From the NCBI GenBank assembly GCA_036645955.1, contig JAVXND010000016.1, positions 1 to 52,667 of the forward strand: a stretch of 52,667 bases of DNA, read 5' to 3'. Below are positions 24,697 to 33,527 of this stretch, one piece after another. Numbering within the stretch: the first letter of the stretch is position 1; every line of letters begins with the position of its first letter. The notes beneath the pieces were generated by a model. That model was not told the DNA's origin. It saw only the letters and a program-made list of their open reading frames with translations, and did no database searches. The DNA comes from Limiplasma sp036645955. GTDB lineage: Bacteria; Bacillota; Clostridia; Christensenellales; Aristaeellaceae. The position numbers and the translations under genes were made by a program.

Positions 24697-25815
24697 TTGA
24701 ACATTTTAGTGACTGGTGCAAACGGGTTTATGGGTCGCAACCTGTGTCAGGCTCTTGAACAGCAGGAACCAACCGCTGTACTTTTTCGCATTGACCTCCA
24801 AAATGCCGAAGCGGAGCTGCCCGCCGCCGCTAAACAGGCTGATTTTGTTTTTCATTTGGCAGGGGTCAATCGCCCTCCAAACCCCGAAGCCTATATGCAG
24901 GGCAATGCCGATTTTACCAAAACACTGCTTGCTATGCTATCTGATGCCAAAAAGCCTCCAGTACTGCTTTCTGGCTCCACACAAGCGGCTTTGCAAAATC
25001 CCTACGGGCAAAGCAAGCTGATCGCGGAGGAGGCGGTGCGCGGCTATGGCCAGCGCTGTCATACCCCCGTGTATCTCTACCGCCTCACAAACGCATTTGG
25101 CAAGTGGAGCCGCCCCAACTACAACAGCGCCGTGGCCACTTTTTGCCACAACATTGCATTCGGTGCGCCCATTTCAGTAAACGACCCTGAAGCTCTGCTC
25201 AAGCTCAATTACATTGATGACATTACAGCGGAGTTTTTGCGTGCATTGCACGAAAAGCCGCACCGCGAAGGCGAATACTGCTCCGTTTGCCCCGTGCATG
25301 AAATCAAGCTGGGCATGCTCGCTCGCTTGATTGAAGGCTTCCATGAAGCCCGCAACACGCTCACCATTCCCGACCAAAGCGACCCCTTCACGCGCAAGCT
25401 CTATGCCACTTACCTTAGCTTTTTGCCGCCCGATGATTTTTCACGCACACCCGTAAGCCATACCGATGCACGCGGCTCCTTTACAGAGCTTCTGCACATG
25501 GCAGGGCATGGGCAAATCAGTGTAAATGTATCCAAGCCCCACATCCAAAAAGGCAATCATTGGCACCACACCAAGCACGAAAAGTTCATTGTGCTTTCAG
25601 GGGAAGGGGTCATCCGTTTTCGCAAAATAGGCGATAGCACCGTGCTCAGCTATCCGGTAAGCGGCCAGCTGCCCACCATTGTGGATATTCCGCCGGGCTA
25701 CACCCATCTCATTGAAAACCTGGGGGAAAGCGATATGATCACGCTCATGTGGGCCAGTGAATGCTTCAACCCCGACAAGCCCGACACCTTCCCTCTCAAA
25801 GTGCATGACAGATAG
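24697..25815 (+). CDS. capF: CapF-type bifunctional epimerase/reductase (UDP-L-FucNAc pathway)
   Basis: 372 residues, as in Staphylococcus aureus CapF (about 369). The N-terminal short-chain dehydrogenase domain has NILVTGANGFMGRNL (NADPH-binding Gly-rich loop), FHLAGVNRP and the catalytic tyrosine in NPYGQSKLIAEEA. The C-terminal cupin domain (from about 245) has DARGSFTELL, HIQKGNHWHHTKHEKF (metal-binding histidines) and PPGYTHLIENLGESDMITLMWA. CapF acts after CapE and before CapG to make UDP-N-acetyl-L-fucosamine. TTG at 24697 is the start, after GAGGAGG. CapE and CapG are not nearby, so they must lie elsewhere. Confidence 0.9.
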   Translation: MNILVTGANGFMGRNLCQALEQQEPTAVLFRIDLQNAEAELPAAAKQADFVFHLAGVNRPPNPEAYMQGNADFTKTLLAMLSDAKKPPVLLSGSTQAALQNPYGQSKLIAEEAVRGYGQRCHTPVYLYRLTNAFGKWSRPNYNSAVATFCHNIAFGAPISVNDPEALLKLNYIDDITAEFLRALHEKPHREGEYCSVCPVHEIKLGMLARLIEGFHEARNTLTIPDQSDPFTRKLYATYLSFLPPDDFSRTPVSHTDARGSFTELLHMAGHGQISVNVSKPHIQKGNHWHHTKHEKFIVLSGEGVIRFRKIGDSTVLSYPVSGQLPTIVDIPPGYTHLIENLGESDMITLMWASECFNPDKPDTFPLKVHDR

Positions 25816-25856
25816 CGTTCCATGTGTTATCATACCAAGGGTAGGAGGAAAACAGG

Positions 25857-27209
25857 ATGCTTCGTAAAATGCTCGCCGCTTTTTTGTGCCTGACGCTTGT
25901 GCTGTTTATTCCATTGCAATGCCTTGCGGATATGCAGTATACCTTTACCACCGCCATCAGCGACAAGCGCATTTCCGACCCCGCCACTGACGATTTTTTG
26001 AAGGTCACTGCCCTGCATGTGGTCACAGGCGAAAAAGCGCTGGGTTTGTCCTTTGCGGTAGGCAACGCACAAGCCACCCTCGCGCTTCGTGCCGACGAAA
26101 ACGGGTTTTTTGTTCACTCCAACTGCCTTAGCGAAAAGGTGCTCTATTTTACTTGGGAGGAAGCTTTTGATTTCCTGCAAAACACCCTTGCCTGCGATGT
26201 AAATTTTGACGCTTTCAAGACGCAATGTGTCAACGCCTTTTCCGCTTGTGCAAAAGGCGAACAGTCCGCGCAAGCGCAGGGCGAGCTTCTTGCCGCCGCA
26301 AGGGCGCTATTCGCAAATGATCCTGCCATGGTTGCATGGCTCGTAAACCTCGCAAGCCGCATCCAACTCACCAAGGGTGTTTTCACATCTGCCGCGCACG
26401 ACACCGCCACCCAAAAAATCGAACTGCTGCTTACCTCGGCCGATGTGAGCAAGCTATGTGCCACCGCTTTTGTAAAAGCTCAGCATGCCGCCGTGGTTGC
26501 GACGGAGCATCCGGAAATGAGCCGGAGTGAACAGGCCGCCCTCGTTTCCACGCAAGCTGAACAGCTTCAAACAGCGCTTCAGGGCATGGACATTTCCCTC
26601 CCCATCACCCTGTTCACGGCAGATCACGGCCGTACACTTGTTTCAATGGCGCTTCCTTTGTCCGTGCGTGAAATGGCGAACGGCACAGAAGCGGACGAGG
26701 AGCCTATCACGCTAAGCACCCGCTACAACCGCCTGACCACGCGTGATGGCATTGAGCACAGCGGCTCGCAGGTGCTCGCACAAGGAGCCTCACAGCCAGC
26801 CGTTGCCGCCTTTGATTATCTGCAAGCCAAGGACACCAGTCACGGCACATGGCGCATGCTTGTGCAAAACAATGAGCTTCAATGTGTCTACGATGCTTCT
26901 CATGCAAACGGCGTAACCCAGCGCAGCTTTTCCGTTTACGAACGCGCCAACGCTGTTTCCCTGCTCCCGCTTGAAAAATCCGCACAGCCCTTGATGACCT
27001 TTTTTGTCCAAAGCCAAGCAAATCAGCTGCCCTTGCTTGACGAAATCCAAGCCGCCACTGCTGAAACCGCCCTGCAGTACCTCCGCATGAGCGCAGAGGA
27101 GCAAGCCGCTTTCGAGCAAACCATGGTTGCCTGCCTGACCAAGGCAATGGCAGGCATCACAAGCCAGCTGCCCATCAGCGTATTTAACGCAATGGTATCC
27201 AACAACTGA
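25857..27209 (+). CDS. Secreted protein of unknown function, tandem paralogue 1
   Basis: 450 residues with a signal peptide (MLRKMLAAFLCLTLVLFIPLQCLAD, cut probably after CLA). The rest is predicted soluble, Ala- and Ser-rich, and acidic. Segments such as ADENGFFVHSNCLSEKVLYFTWEEAFDFLQ, FTSAAHDTATQKIELLLTSAD, and TWRMLVQNNELQCVYDASHANGVTQRSFSVYERAN recur in the next gene, showing a duplication. ATG at 25857 follows AGGAGG with good spacing. It starts 41 bp after capF, possibly in the same unit. No family was recognised. Confidence 0.7.
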   Translation: MLRKMLAAFLCLTLVLFIPLQCLADMQYTFTTAISDKRISDPATDDFLKVTALHVVTGEKALGLSFAVGNAQATLALRADENGFFVHSNCLSEKVLYFTWEEAFDFLQNTLACDVNFDAFKTQCVNAFSACAKGEQSAQAQGELLAAARALFANDPAMVAWLVNLASRIQLTKGVFTSAAHDTATQKIELLLTSADVSKLCATAFVKAQHAAVVATEHPEMSRSEQAALVSTQAEQLQTALQGMDISLPITLFTADHGRTLVSMALPLSVREMANGTEADEEPITLSTRYNRLTTRDGIEHSGSQVLAQGASQPAVAAFDYLQAKDTSHGTWRMLVQNNELQCVYDASHANGVTQRSFSVYERANAVSLLPLEKSAQPLMTFFVQSQANQLPLLDEIQAATAETALQYLRMSAEEQAAFEQTMVACLTKAMAGITSQLPISVFNAMVSNN

Positions 27210-27256
27210 TTCACCCGGTGAAAAACGCCGCGGTCATAAAAAAGGAGGAGTTCCCC

Positions 27257-28696
27257 ATGTTTCGCAAAATTTTGATCACACTTCTTTCCCTCACACTCGC
27301 ACTTCTGCTCCCACTGCAAGCCTTTGCCGCAACGCAGTTTACCCTTAGCGTCCTGCCCAGCCCCGATATGCCCGAATCCTTCGCGGCTGTGAACGACCTT
27401 TGCAAGGATGCTTCCATCAAAGTCATCGCGGATGATCAAAGCGCCGCGCTTTCACTCGTCCTAGGCGGCGAAGATGCGCTTAGCGCCGTCCTCAAAGCCG
27501 ATCAAAATGGCTTCTTTGTTCAAAGCGCCGCCATTTCAGAGGATGTGCTCTATTTCGCATGGGATGACCTGTTTCAATTCCTGCTCAAAACCGCTGTCAG
27601 CACCGCCTCCGCCAACGGCAGTCCCTTGGATGAAAAGGTCGTTGCCGCGCTTACCGAAGGCTTTCAAACCTACAAGCAGGGGCTGATCTCCGCTTTTGAG
27701 CAAGCCGCCGCCGCTTCCGCCCCCGCTGATTCCCTTGCGGCGGCAAGCCCCGCCACCTTGGCGCAAATAAAGGCAGAATACCAACAGCTGTCCAAGGATG
27801 ATCCCGAGCTATTTGCCGTTTTGCAGGATGTGCTAAAGCGCAGTACCTTTACACAGGGTGAATTTACCGGCAACGCACACGATCCTGCCACCATGCAAGC
27901 CGTCATTCCCTTCAATGCCGACGATTTAATGAAAATGCTCGATGTAAAATCCGTCCAAAGTGTTCTTGTCAGCACCACTGCCGCCAATGGTTCCGAAATG
28001 TCGGTGGAGGATGCGGTCGCAAAAGCCAAGGAGCTTTGCCGCACCTCTGAATTTACCAGCACCACCACCATACTCTACAACGCAAACAATGAAATCATGT
28101 CCGTTGAAATGCCCTCCACTGGTAAAGTGTCCTTGGACACCACCGATGAAAGCGGCAAAACAACCACGCAATGGAAAAGCATTGGCATGAGCTTTGTTTA
28201 CAACCAGCTCACCAAAGCGCAGGACGTAAACCACAAGGCCGAGCTTACGCTAAGCGCGGACGGCACACAGATGATAGCCTACGTTTTTGACCATTCGCAA
28301 TTTGCGGACAACACCAGCCATGGCATTTTGGGCATGCTGGTGGGTCAGCAGGAACTGAACCTCGTTTATGATGGTTCCTTTGCTGACGGCGTAAAGGATC
28401 GCAGCCTTGCCCTCTATATGCGAAGCAATGCAACCTCGCTGATTGCGCCTGCGCAAGCGGATCGGCCTATGATTACCTTTAACCTGAAGAGCCAAGAGGT
28501 GGAAAGCACCGTGCTTGATAGCGTGAACGCCGCCACCGTCGCCACGTCCAAACAGCCTGCAACCATGAGTGCAGAGGATCAGGCCGCATTTAACAAGCAG
28601 TTTCAATCCCGCATTATGCAAACGCTGTTTAGCCTGTATAGCAAACTGCCTGCCAGCGTGATTGAGCTGGTGTTGCCCACAAACAACCCTTCCTAA
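27257..28696 (+). CDS. Secreted protein of unknown function, tandem paralogue 2
   Basis: 479 residues. Signal peptide MFRKILITLLSLTLALLLPLQ with AFAATQ, cut after AFA. The body aligns by eye with the preceding protein over most of its length (ADQNGFFVQSAAISEDVLYFAWDDLFQFL, FTGNAHDPATMQAVIPFNADDLMKML, HGILGMLVGQQELNLVYDGSFADGVKDRSLALYMRSNA), with small insertions in the middle. The ATG at 27257 sits eight bases after AAAGGAGGAG; an upstream ATG at 27218 has no box. Its C-terminus ends LPTNNPS. Like its neighbour it lacks a lipobox or wall anchor, so it is released or trapped in the envelope. Confidence 0.7.
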   Translation: MFRKILITLLSLTLALLLPLQAFAATQFTLSVLPSPDMPESFAAVNDLCKDASIKVIADDQSAALSLVLGGEDALSAVLKADQNGFFVQSAAISEDVLYFAWDDLFQFLLKTAVSTASANGSPLDEKVVAALTEGFQTYKQGLISAFEQAAAASAPADSLAAASPATLAQIKAEYQQLSKDDPELFAVLQDVLKRSTFTQGEFTGNAHDPATMQAVIPFNADDLMKMLDVKSVQSVLVSTTAANGSEMSVEDAVAKAKELCRTSEFTSTTTILYNANNEIMSVEMPSTGKVSLDTTDESGKTTTQWKSIGMSFVYNQLTKAQDVNHKAELTLSADGTQMIAYVFDHSQFADNTSHGILGMLVGQQELNLVYDGSFADGVKDRSLALYMRSNATSLIAPAQADRPMITFNLKSQEVESTVLDSVNAATVATSKQPATMSAEDQAAFNKQFQSRIMQTLFSLYSKLPASVIELVLPTNNPS

Positions 28697-28825
28697 AGCA
28701 ATGCAACGAAGCAACGCATAACATCAAATGTGGTGGCTTTTATTTTGAGCCTGTTTATGGTATACTATTTTTCGTCGGCAGCATAGCCGTCAAAAACCTG
28801 CGGGCAACCGCAAAGGAGGAGTCGT

Positions 28826-29458
28826 ATGCGCGAAGTGTTATTGTCGGCGCTAATCGCCGTCGTTTCTTATTTGCTTGGTTGCATTTCTACCGGCTTGATG
28901 GTTTCTGGTGCCAAGGGTGTGGATATTCGGCAAGCAGGCAGCAAAAACACGGGGGCAAGCAACGTACTGCGCGTGCTGGGGCTCAAATCGGGACTTGTTA
29001 CCTTTGTGGGTGATTTTGTCAAAGCAACGCTTGCCTGCTGGCTGGGAAGCTTACTGCTCCCCAACGCCACCTTCGGCATTGCGGGCTATGGCATGATGCT
29101 TGGCGGCTTGTTTGTGGTCATTGGTCATAACTGGCCTGTGTTTTACCACTTCAAGGGCGGCAAGGGCGTTGCCTGCTCGGTTGCGGTCATCTTCTTTATC
29201 AATCCCCTTTGGGGCATTCTATCCATTTTGCTGTGCATTGCTGTGATTGCCATCACGCGCTTTATTAGCTTGGGCAGCATGACCATGCTGTTTTGCTATA
29301 TGATCTTTATGAACATTGCCTATTGGGGGCAATGGGCGATATGCCTGTTTACTGTGATTCTGTTTGCGCTGTGCGTGTGGCGGCACCGCAGTAATATTAC
29401 AAGGCTGTTAAACGGCACTGAAAACAAAATCGGTAAAAAGGTGAAGTCGGATTCCTAA
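28826..29458 (+). CDS. plsY: Glycerol-3-phosphate acyltransferase PlsY
   Basis: An integral membrane enzyme that transfers the acyl group from acyl-phosphate to glycerol-3-phosphate, starting phospholipid synthesis. 210 residues with five to seven helices. Motif 1 is GSKNTGASNVLRVLG (about residue 38), motif 2 is GHNWPVFYHFKGGKGVA (about 98) and the third loop contains RFISLGSM. ATG at 28826 follows AAAGGAGGAG. The C-terminal helix is followed by a basic cytoplasmic tail (RHRSNITRLLNGTENKIGKK), which is longer than in many PlsY proteins. Confidence 0.93.
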   Translation: MREVLLSALIAVVSYLLGCISTGLMVSGAKGVDIRQAGSKNTGASNVLRVLGLKSGLVTFVGDFVKATLACWLGSLLLPNATFGIAGYGMMLGGLFVVIGHNWPVFYHFKGGKGVACSVAVIFFINPLWGILSILLCIAVIAITRFISLGSMTMLFCYMIFMNIAYWGQWAICLFTVILFALCVWRHRSNITRLLNGTENKIGKKVKSDS

Positions 29459-29474
29459 AATTGATTGAAACAGC

Positions 29475-29521
29475 AAAACACCGCGCCGCATGAGCCAATG
29501 GCTCCTGCGGCGCGGTGTTTT
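29475..29521. terminator. Bidirectional terminator plsY / pepV
   Basis: A 16-bp perfect stem (29475-29490 with 29506-29521) whose loop has a second GAGCC/GGCTC hairpin. It is flanked by A-run and T-run, between convergent genes. Confidence 0.93.
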
Positions 29522-29564
29522 ATTGCGGACGGTATTCGTTTCATCTCTCCGCCCGCAAATGATG

Positions 29565-30944
29565 CTACGCTTCCTGACCCGCCAATTTTTCAATGGCGCG
29601 GGCAAAAATACGCACGTTGAGCATCAAGCCATCCAAGCTCAGGTATTCCCCCGCCTGATGGGCAAGCTCTTCATCCTCGGGGAAGGCACTGCCAAAGGCT
29701 ACGCCCTCCTCCAGGCACCGCGCATAGGTGCCGCCGCCTGTGGCTACGCACTCGCGCGGGCGGTCTGTCACCTCGTGATAGGCATCCAGCAGGGAAGTAA
29801 CCAAGGCGCTGTTGGGTGCCACATGATGCGGATCCTTTTGCGCATCCACCGTTACGTGAATGGTATCGCTTAGCGCCATGGTGGCCGCTGTGGTCAAAGC
29901 CGCATGGTTGCATAAAATGGGGTAGCGAATGTCCAAGGTAGCATACAGGCCGTTGGCCTCGTCATATTGCAAAATGCCCAGGTTGCAGGTAAGCTTGCCG
30001 CTGGTTTCATCGCTACAGCGAATGCCAAGGCTCAAGCCGTCATATTCCATGCCCACACAATCCGCCAAGGTGTGCAGTGCGCCTGTTGCGCCCAAAGCGC
30101 GGAGCATAATCAGCAGCTGCCCAATGGCGTTTTTGGCCGCTTCGGGATAGGCCGCATGGCCAGGAATGCCTGTAGAAGTGAGGCGTACCATGCCTTCTGG
30201 GCGCAGCTCGCCCTCCACCTGTATGTGCATATCCCCCGCCAAACGGTTCACCTTTTCACAAAAAGCCGCATCCCCTGCCACAAGCGCTGTTGCAATGCCG
30301 GGGATCACATTCGTGCGCTCGCCCACATGAATTTCCTTCACATACAAGCCATCGGTTGCATAGGGTGCGCGCAGGCTTAAATGAAGCATGCCCTTTTCGG
30401 TGTTGATAATGGGGTAGCTGGCATCGGGGCTAAAGCCAAGCTTGGGCATGTCGCAATGCGCCGCATAGTAAGCCATATCCTCCCAGCCGCTTTCCTCGTC
30501 ACAGCCCAAAATCAACCGCACCTCACGGTTGAGCGGCATGCCTGATTTTTGAATGGCAAGCATGGCATAGAGCGCGGCCACGGCAGGGCCTTTATCGTCA
30601 GAGGTTCCGCGCCCATACATGCGATCCCCCTCAATGATTGCGCCAAAGGGATCGACCTCCCAGCCATCGCCTGCGGGTACCACATCCAAGTGCGCAAGTA
30701 TGGCAAGCGGTTCCACGCCTAGCTTGCCCATGCGGATATCCCCTGCGTAGTTGTCCAAATTGCGCACCTCAAAGCCCATGGCCTGCGCATCCTTGAGTGC
30801 GCAAAGCAGTGCACGCTTTACCTCGCGGCCAAAGGGTGCGCCGTCCTGCGCCTCGGTTTTCACGCTGGGTATGGTAATCCATTTTTTCAGCGTTTCGGTC
30901 ATTTCTTCCCTGAGTTCGTCAATAATCCGACTTAGCTCCTCCAC
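29565..30944 (-). CDS. pepV: Dipeptidase PepV-like (M20 metallopeptidase)
   Basis: 459 residues, the usual PepV/Sapep length. It releases amino acids from dipeptides in the cytoplasm. Metal ligands and catalytic residues are visible: LAILAHLDVVPAGDGW (His and Asp), GRGTSDDKGP (bridging Asp), LGCDEESGW (catalytic Glu and ligand Glu), SPDASYP, and a C-terminal His in EELAHQAGEY. The middle 'lid' domain has ERTNVIPG and the GHAAYPEAAKNAIG dimer-like segment. The start is GTG at 30944, directly after GGAGGG. It is the last gene of the minus-strand series from 34783. Confidence 0.92.
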   Translation of the reverse strand: MEELSRIIDELREEMTETLKKWITIPSVKTEAQDGAPFGREVKRALLCALKDAQAMGFEVRNLDNYAGDIRMGKLGVEPLAILAHLDVVPAGDGWEVDPFGAIIEGDRMYGRGTSDDKGPAVAALYAMLAIQKSGMPLNREVRLILGCDEESGWEDMAYYAAHCDMPKLGFSPDASYPIINTEKGMLHLSLRAPYATDGLYVKEIHVGERTNVIPGIATALVAGDAAFCEKVNRLAGDMHIQVEGELRPEGMVRLTSTGIPGHAAYPEAAKNAIGQLLIMLRALGATGALHTLADCVGMEYDGLSLGIRCSDETSGKLTCNLGILQYDEANGLYATLDIRYPILCNHAALTTAATMALSDTIHVTVDAQKDPHHVAPNSALVTSLLDAYHEVTDRPRECVATGGGTYARCLEEGVAFGSAFPEDEELAHQAGEYLSLDGLMLNVRIFARAIEKLAGQEA

Positions 30945-30959
30945 AGTATGTTCCCTCCG

Positions 30960-32138
30960 TTATGCCTTTACGGCTTTTTCTAAACGTTTGACAGCATCCA
31001 GTATTTGATTGTGCGGGCAAGCAAGGTTGATGCGCAAAAAGCCCTCGCCCTCCTCCTGCCCAAAGAAGGTTCCCGCGGTAAAGGCGACACCCGCTTCATA
31101 ACTGCGCTTCATGAGTTCATCGGTGGTAAAACCGTAGGCGCGCAAATCCATCCAGCCAAGGTATGTGGCTTCCAAGGGGGAAAGCACAGCCTTTGGCAGG
31201 CGTTCCGCCAGCTCCGCACGAAGCAGTGCTTCCCCTTGCTTTACATAAGCAAGCAGAGCGTCCAGCCATTCATCGCCATAGCGGTAAGCCGCTTCGGTAG
31301 CCGTCATGCCAAAAATGTTGCCCTCCACCACGCCCACGGCACGCATGATGCGTTCCACCTCGGCTTTGAGCCGTTGGTTATGCGTAAACAAAACCGCCTG
31401 CTGTAAGCCCGCCAAATTAAAGGTTTTGCTTGCACTGCTAAGCGATAGCACCAAAGCGTCCTCCGCTGTGCTCAATGAAAGCACGGGCACAAAAGCGCCT
31501 TTTTCAAAGACGAAATCCTCATGAATTTCATCCGAAATAAGCGCCACCTGATATTTTTCCAGAATGTGAAGCAGGGCCTTTAGCTCCTCGCGCGTCCAGC
31601 AACGCCCCACGGGGTTATGCGGATTGCAAAGGAGCATCATGCGTGCGCCCGCTTGGCAGAGGCGTTCCACGCTTTCCAAATCCATGGTATAGCGCCCATT
31701 TTCGTCCCGTTTGAGCGGGCTTTTCACCAGCTCGCGTTCGTTTTCCTCAATCGAAAAATAAAACGGACCATAAACGGGCGGCTGTACAATCACCTTGTCG
31801 CCGGGCTTTGTAAATGCCAGCACTGCCGCACGCAAGCCCGTTACCACACAGGGCAGCAGCAGCTGCTGATCCGCGCTTAGGCGGATTCCGTGGCGGCGTG
31901 CCATAAAATCAAGCATCGCCTGAATGGCCTCGTCGGTTTGCACCGTATACCCATAGACTGGATGAGCGGCACGGCGAACCAGCGCCTCCGTTACCTCCGT
32001 AGGGCAGCGAAAATCCATATTCGCCACCCACATGGGGTTTAACTCGCGCCCCTCCCGCTTGCAAAGGGCGTCCCATTTTTCGCATGCGGTGTTGCGGCGG
32101 TCTATCGGTTCCTCAAAAAAGGCTGAACTGTACATCAT
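30960..32138 (-). CDS. patB: PatB/MalY-type aminotransferase, probable cystathionine beta-lyase
   Basis: A PLP fold-type I enzyme, 392 residues, of the PatB/MalY group, which cleaves C-S bonds of cystathionine or cysteine conjugates. Motifs include MWVANMDFRCPTEV (start typical of MalY/PatB), VYGYTV, LLCNPHNPVGR, SDEIHEDF, SLSSASKTFNLAGLQ (PLP lysine) and FLRINLACP (carboxylate-binding Arg). The ATG at 32138 overlaps the preceding methyltransferase stop by four bases. A general aminotransferase function cannot be excluded from sequence. Confidence 0.85.
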   Translation of the reverse strand: MMYSSAFFEEPIDRRNTACEKWDALCKREGRELNPMWVANMDFRCPTEVTEALVRRAAHPVYGYTVQTDEAIQAMLDFMARRHGIRLSADQQLLLPCVVTGLRAAVLAFTKPGDKVIVQPPVYGPFYFSIEENERELVKSPLKRDENGRYTMDLESVERLCQAGARMMLLCNPHNPVGRCWTREELKALLHILEKYQVALISDEIHEDFVFEKGAFVPVLSLSTAEDALVLSLSSASKTFNLAGLQQAVLFTHNQRLKAEVERIMRAVGVVEGNIFGMTATEAAYRYGDEWLDALLAYVKQGEALLRAELAERLPKAVLSPLEATYLGWMDLRAYGFTTDELMKRSYEAGVAFTAGTFFGQEEGEGFLRINLACPHNQILDAVKRLEKAVKA

Positions 32139-32761
32139 GCTTCGCTTCTTTCGTTGCTCTGTTCGAGCGGGTTTTCACAGCGCAAAACCCAATAGCCGCT
32201 CTTTTTTTCCACCGCCTGAACGCTTTCAAACAGCGTTTGCAAATAGCTGACGGCTGAGGGTGCGCCCTGCTGTTTGCGGATCACCAGCCACAGCGAGCCG
32301 CCCATGGCAAGGCAGACGGCCGCATCCGCAAACATCTGGTAGATAACCGCCTTGCCCGCGCGAATCGGCGGGTTTTGCAAAATAACGTCAAAGCGCCTGT
32401 CCATCACCCGCGCATAGCCATCGCTTTCCAGCACATGGGCGTGCACGCTGTTTTTCGCGGCATTTTCCCTTGCAAGCTCGCAGGCGCGTTGGTTAATATC
32501 CGCCATGGTTACGCGGCATTCATGCCACACCTTGGCAATGGCTACGCCTATAGCGCCATAGCCACAGCCCATGTCCAGCACATTTCCGCACAAAGCCTGC
32601 GGCAGAGCTTTGAGTAAAACCTCCGTGCCGCGGTCTATTTCTGTGCGTGAAAAGACCCCGCTATCCGTTGTAAAGTGCAGCACTTGCCCGCGGTATTCGT
32701 AATCAAACGAAACAGGCTTGTGTTCGCTCTGCGGTTGAGCGGTATAATAATGGTCAGGCAT
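32135..32761 (-). CDS. RsmC-like class I SAM methyltransferase
   Basis: 208 residues. It corresponds to the C-terminal catalytic half of RsmC (16S rRNA m2G1207), as in other Gram-positives. The SAM-binding motif is NVLDMGCGYGAIGVAIA (about residue 60), followed by VTMADINQRACELARENA, and the amino-group methyltransferase motif is DVILQNPPIRAGK (NPPY-like). ATG at 32761 follows GGGGAAGAAGGA and overlaps the rsuA stop by eight bases; the further upstream ATG lies deep in rsuA. Coupling to rsuA and patB suggests a small rRNA-modification cluster. The exact rRNA target is inferred, not shown. Confidence 0.82.
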   Translation of the reverse strand: MPDHYYTAQPQSEHKPVSFDYEYRGQVLHFTTDSGVFSRTEIDRGTEVLLKALPQALCGNVLDMGCGYGAIGVAIAKVWHECRVTMADINQRACELARENAAKNSVHAHVLESDGYARVMDRRFDVILQNPPIRAGKAVIYQMFADAAVCLAMGGSLWLVIRKQQGAPSAVSYLQTLFESVQAVEKKSGYWVLRCENPLEQSNERSEA

Positions 32762-33527
32762 CGTCTTGTCCTTCTTCCCCAGCTTCGCTATCGGCGGAGG
32801 GCTTTTGCTCCATAGCACAAGCCTTGAGCGCGGCTATTTCTTCCTTGCTAAGCGCCCGATAATCGCCCACTGCAAGCTCGCTTGGCAAGGTGAGCGTACC
32901 AAAGGCCATTCTGTGCAAAGTAAGCACTTCATGCCCCAAAGCCGCAAACATGCGCTTGACCTGATGGAACTTGCCCTCTCGAAGCTCCACCTGGGCTTGG
33001 CTTTGTTCTGCGCCTGCCGATAAAATACGCAAAACAGCGGGCTTGGCCGAAAAATCTGAAAGCGTCATGCCCTTTGAAAAGGCAAGCACATCCTTTTTGT
33101 CCAATTCCCCTGCTACCGTGGCCAGGTACTGCTTCCACACATGGTGCTTCGGGCTTAACAAGCGATGGGCCAAAGCGCCGTCGTTTGTTAACAGCAACAG
33201 CCCCGTTGTATCCTTATCCAGCCTGCCCACAGGCAGTACATTGCGCTTTAAAAGTGCTTGCGGCAACAGGTCCATCACCGTTTGGGCATGTCTGTCCCGC
33301 GCGGCTGTTAATACGCCCTCAGGCTTGTGCAGTATGTAATACTGATACGTACTGCTGACAACCCTTTCGCCCGCCCAAAGCACCTCGTCGTCCTCTGATA
33401 CGGGCTGATCAACCCGCTTGGCTACCTCGCCGTTTACACGCACCAGCCCGCCGCGCACGGCGTGCAACGCATCGCTTCGGCTGTGCTCGCCGCTCAATGC
33501 CAAATATTTATCAAGTCTCATCGCCAT
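32754..33527 (-). CDS. rsuA: 16S rRNA pseudouridine synthase, RsuA type
   Basis: 257 residues. The N-terminal S4 RNA-binding domain (MRLDKYLALSGEHSRSDALHAVRGGLVRVNG) is followed by a catalytic domain with GRLDKDTTGLLLLTNDGALAHRL (catalytic Asp in GRLD) and EGKFHQVKRMFAALGHEVLTL. RsuA modifies U516 of 16S rRNA in E. coli. The gene starts at ATG 33527, overlapping the upstream stop; GTG at 33530 and ATG at 33521 are alternatives. A 30-residue acidic C-terminal tail (SADSEAGEEGQDDA) extends beyond the normal end of the fold. Confidence 0.9.
   Translation of the reverse strand: MAMRLDKYLALSGEHSRSDALHAVRGGLVRVNGEVAKRVDQPVSEDDEVLWAGERVVSSTYQYYILHKPEGVLTAARDRHAQTVMDLLPQALLKRNVLPVGRLDKDTTGLLLLTNDGALAHRLLSPKHHVWKQYLATVAGELDKKDVLAFSKGMTLSDFSAKPAVLRILSAGAEQSQAQVELREGKFHQVKRMFAALGHEVLTLHRMAFGTLTLPSELAVGDYRALSKEEIAALKACAMEQKPSADSEAGEEGQDDA

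Noticed and set aside
28730..28800. plsY promoter (TTTTAT - TATACT) and a GCGG/CCGC leader hairpin
   Set aside because: The -35 match is poor and the hairpin only four base pairs; not strong enough to list.
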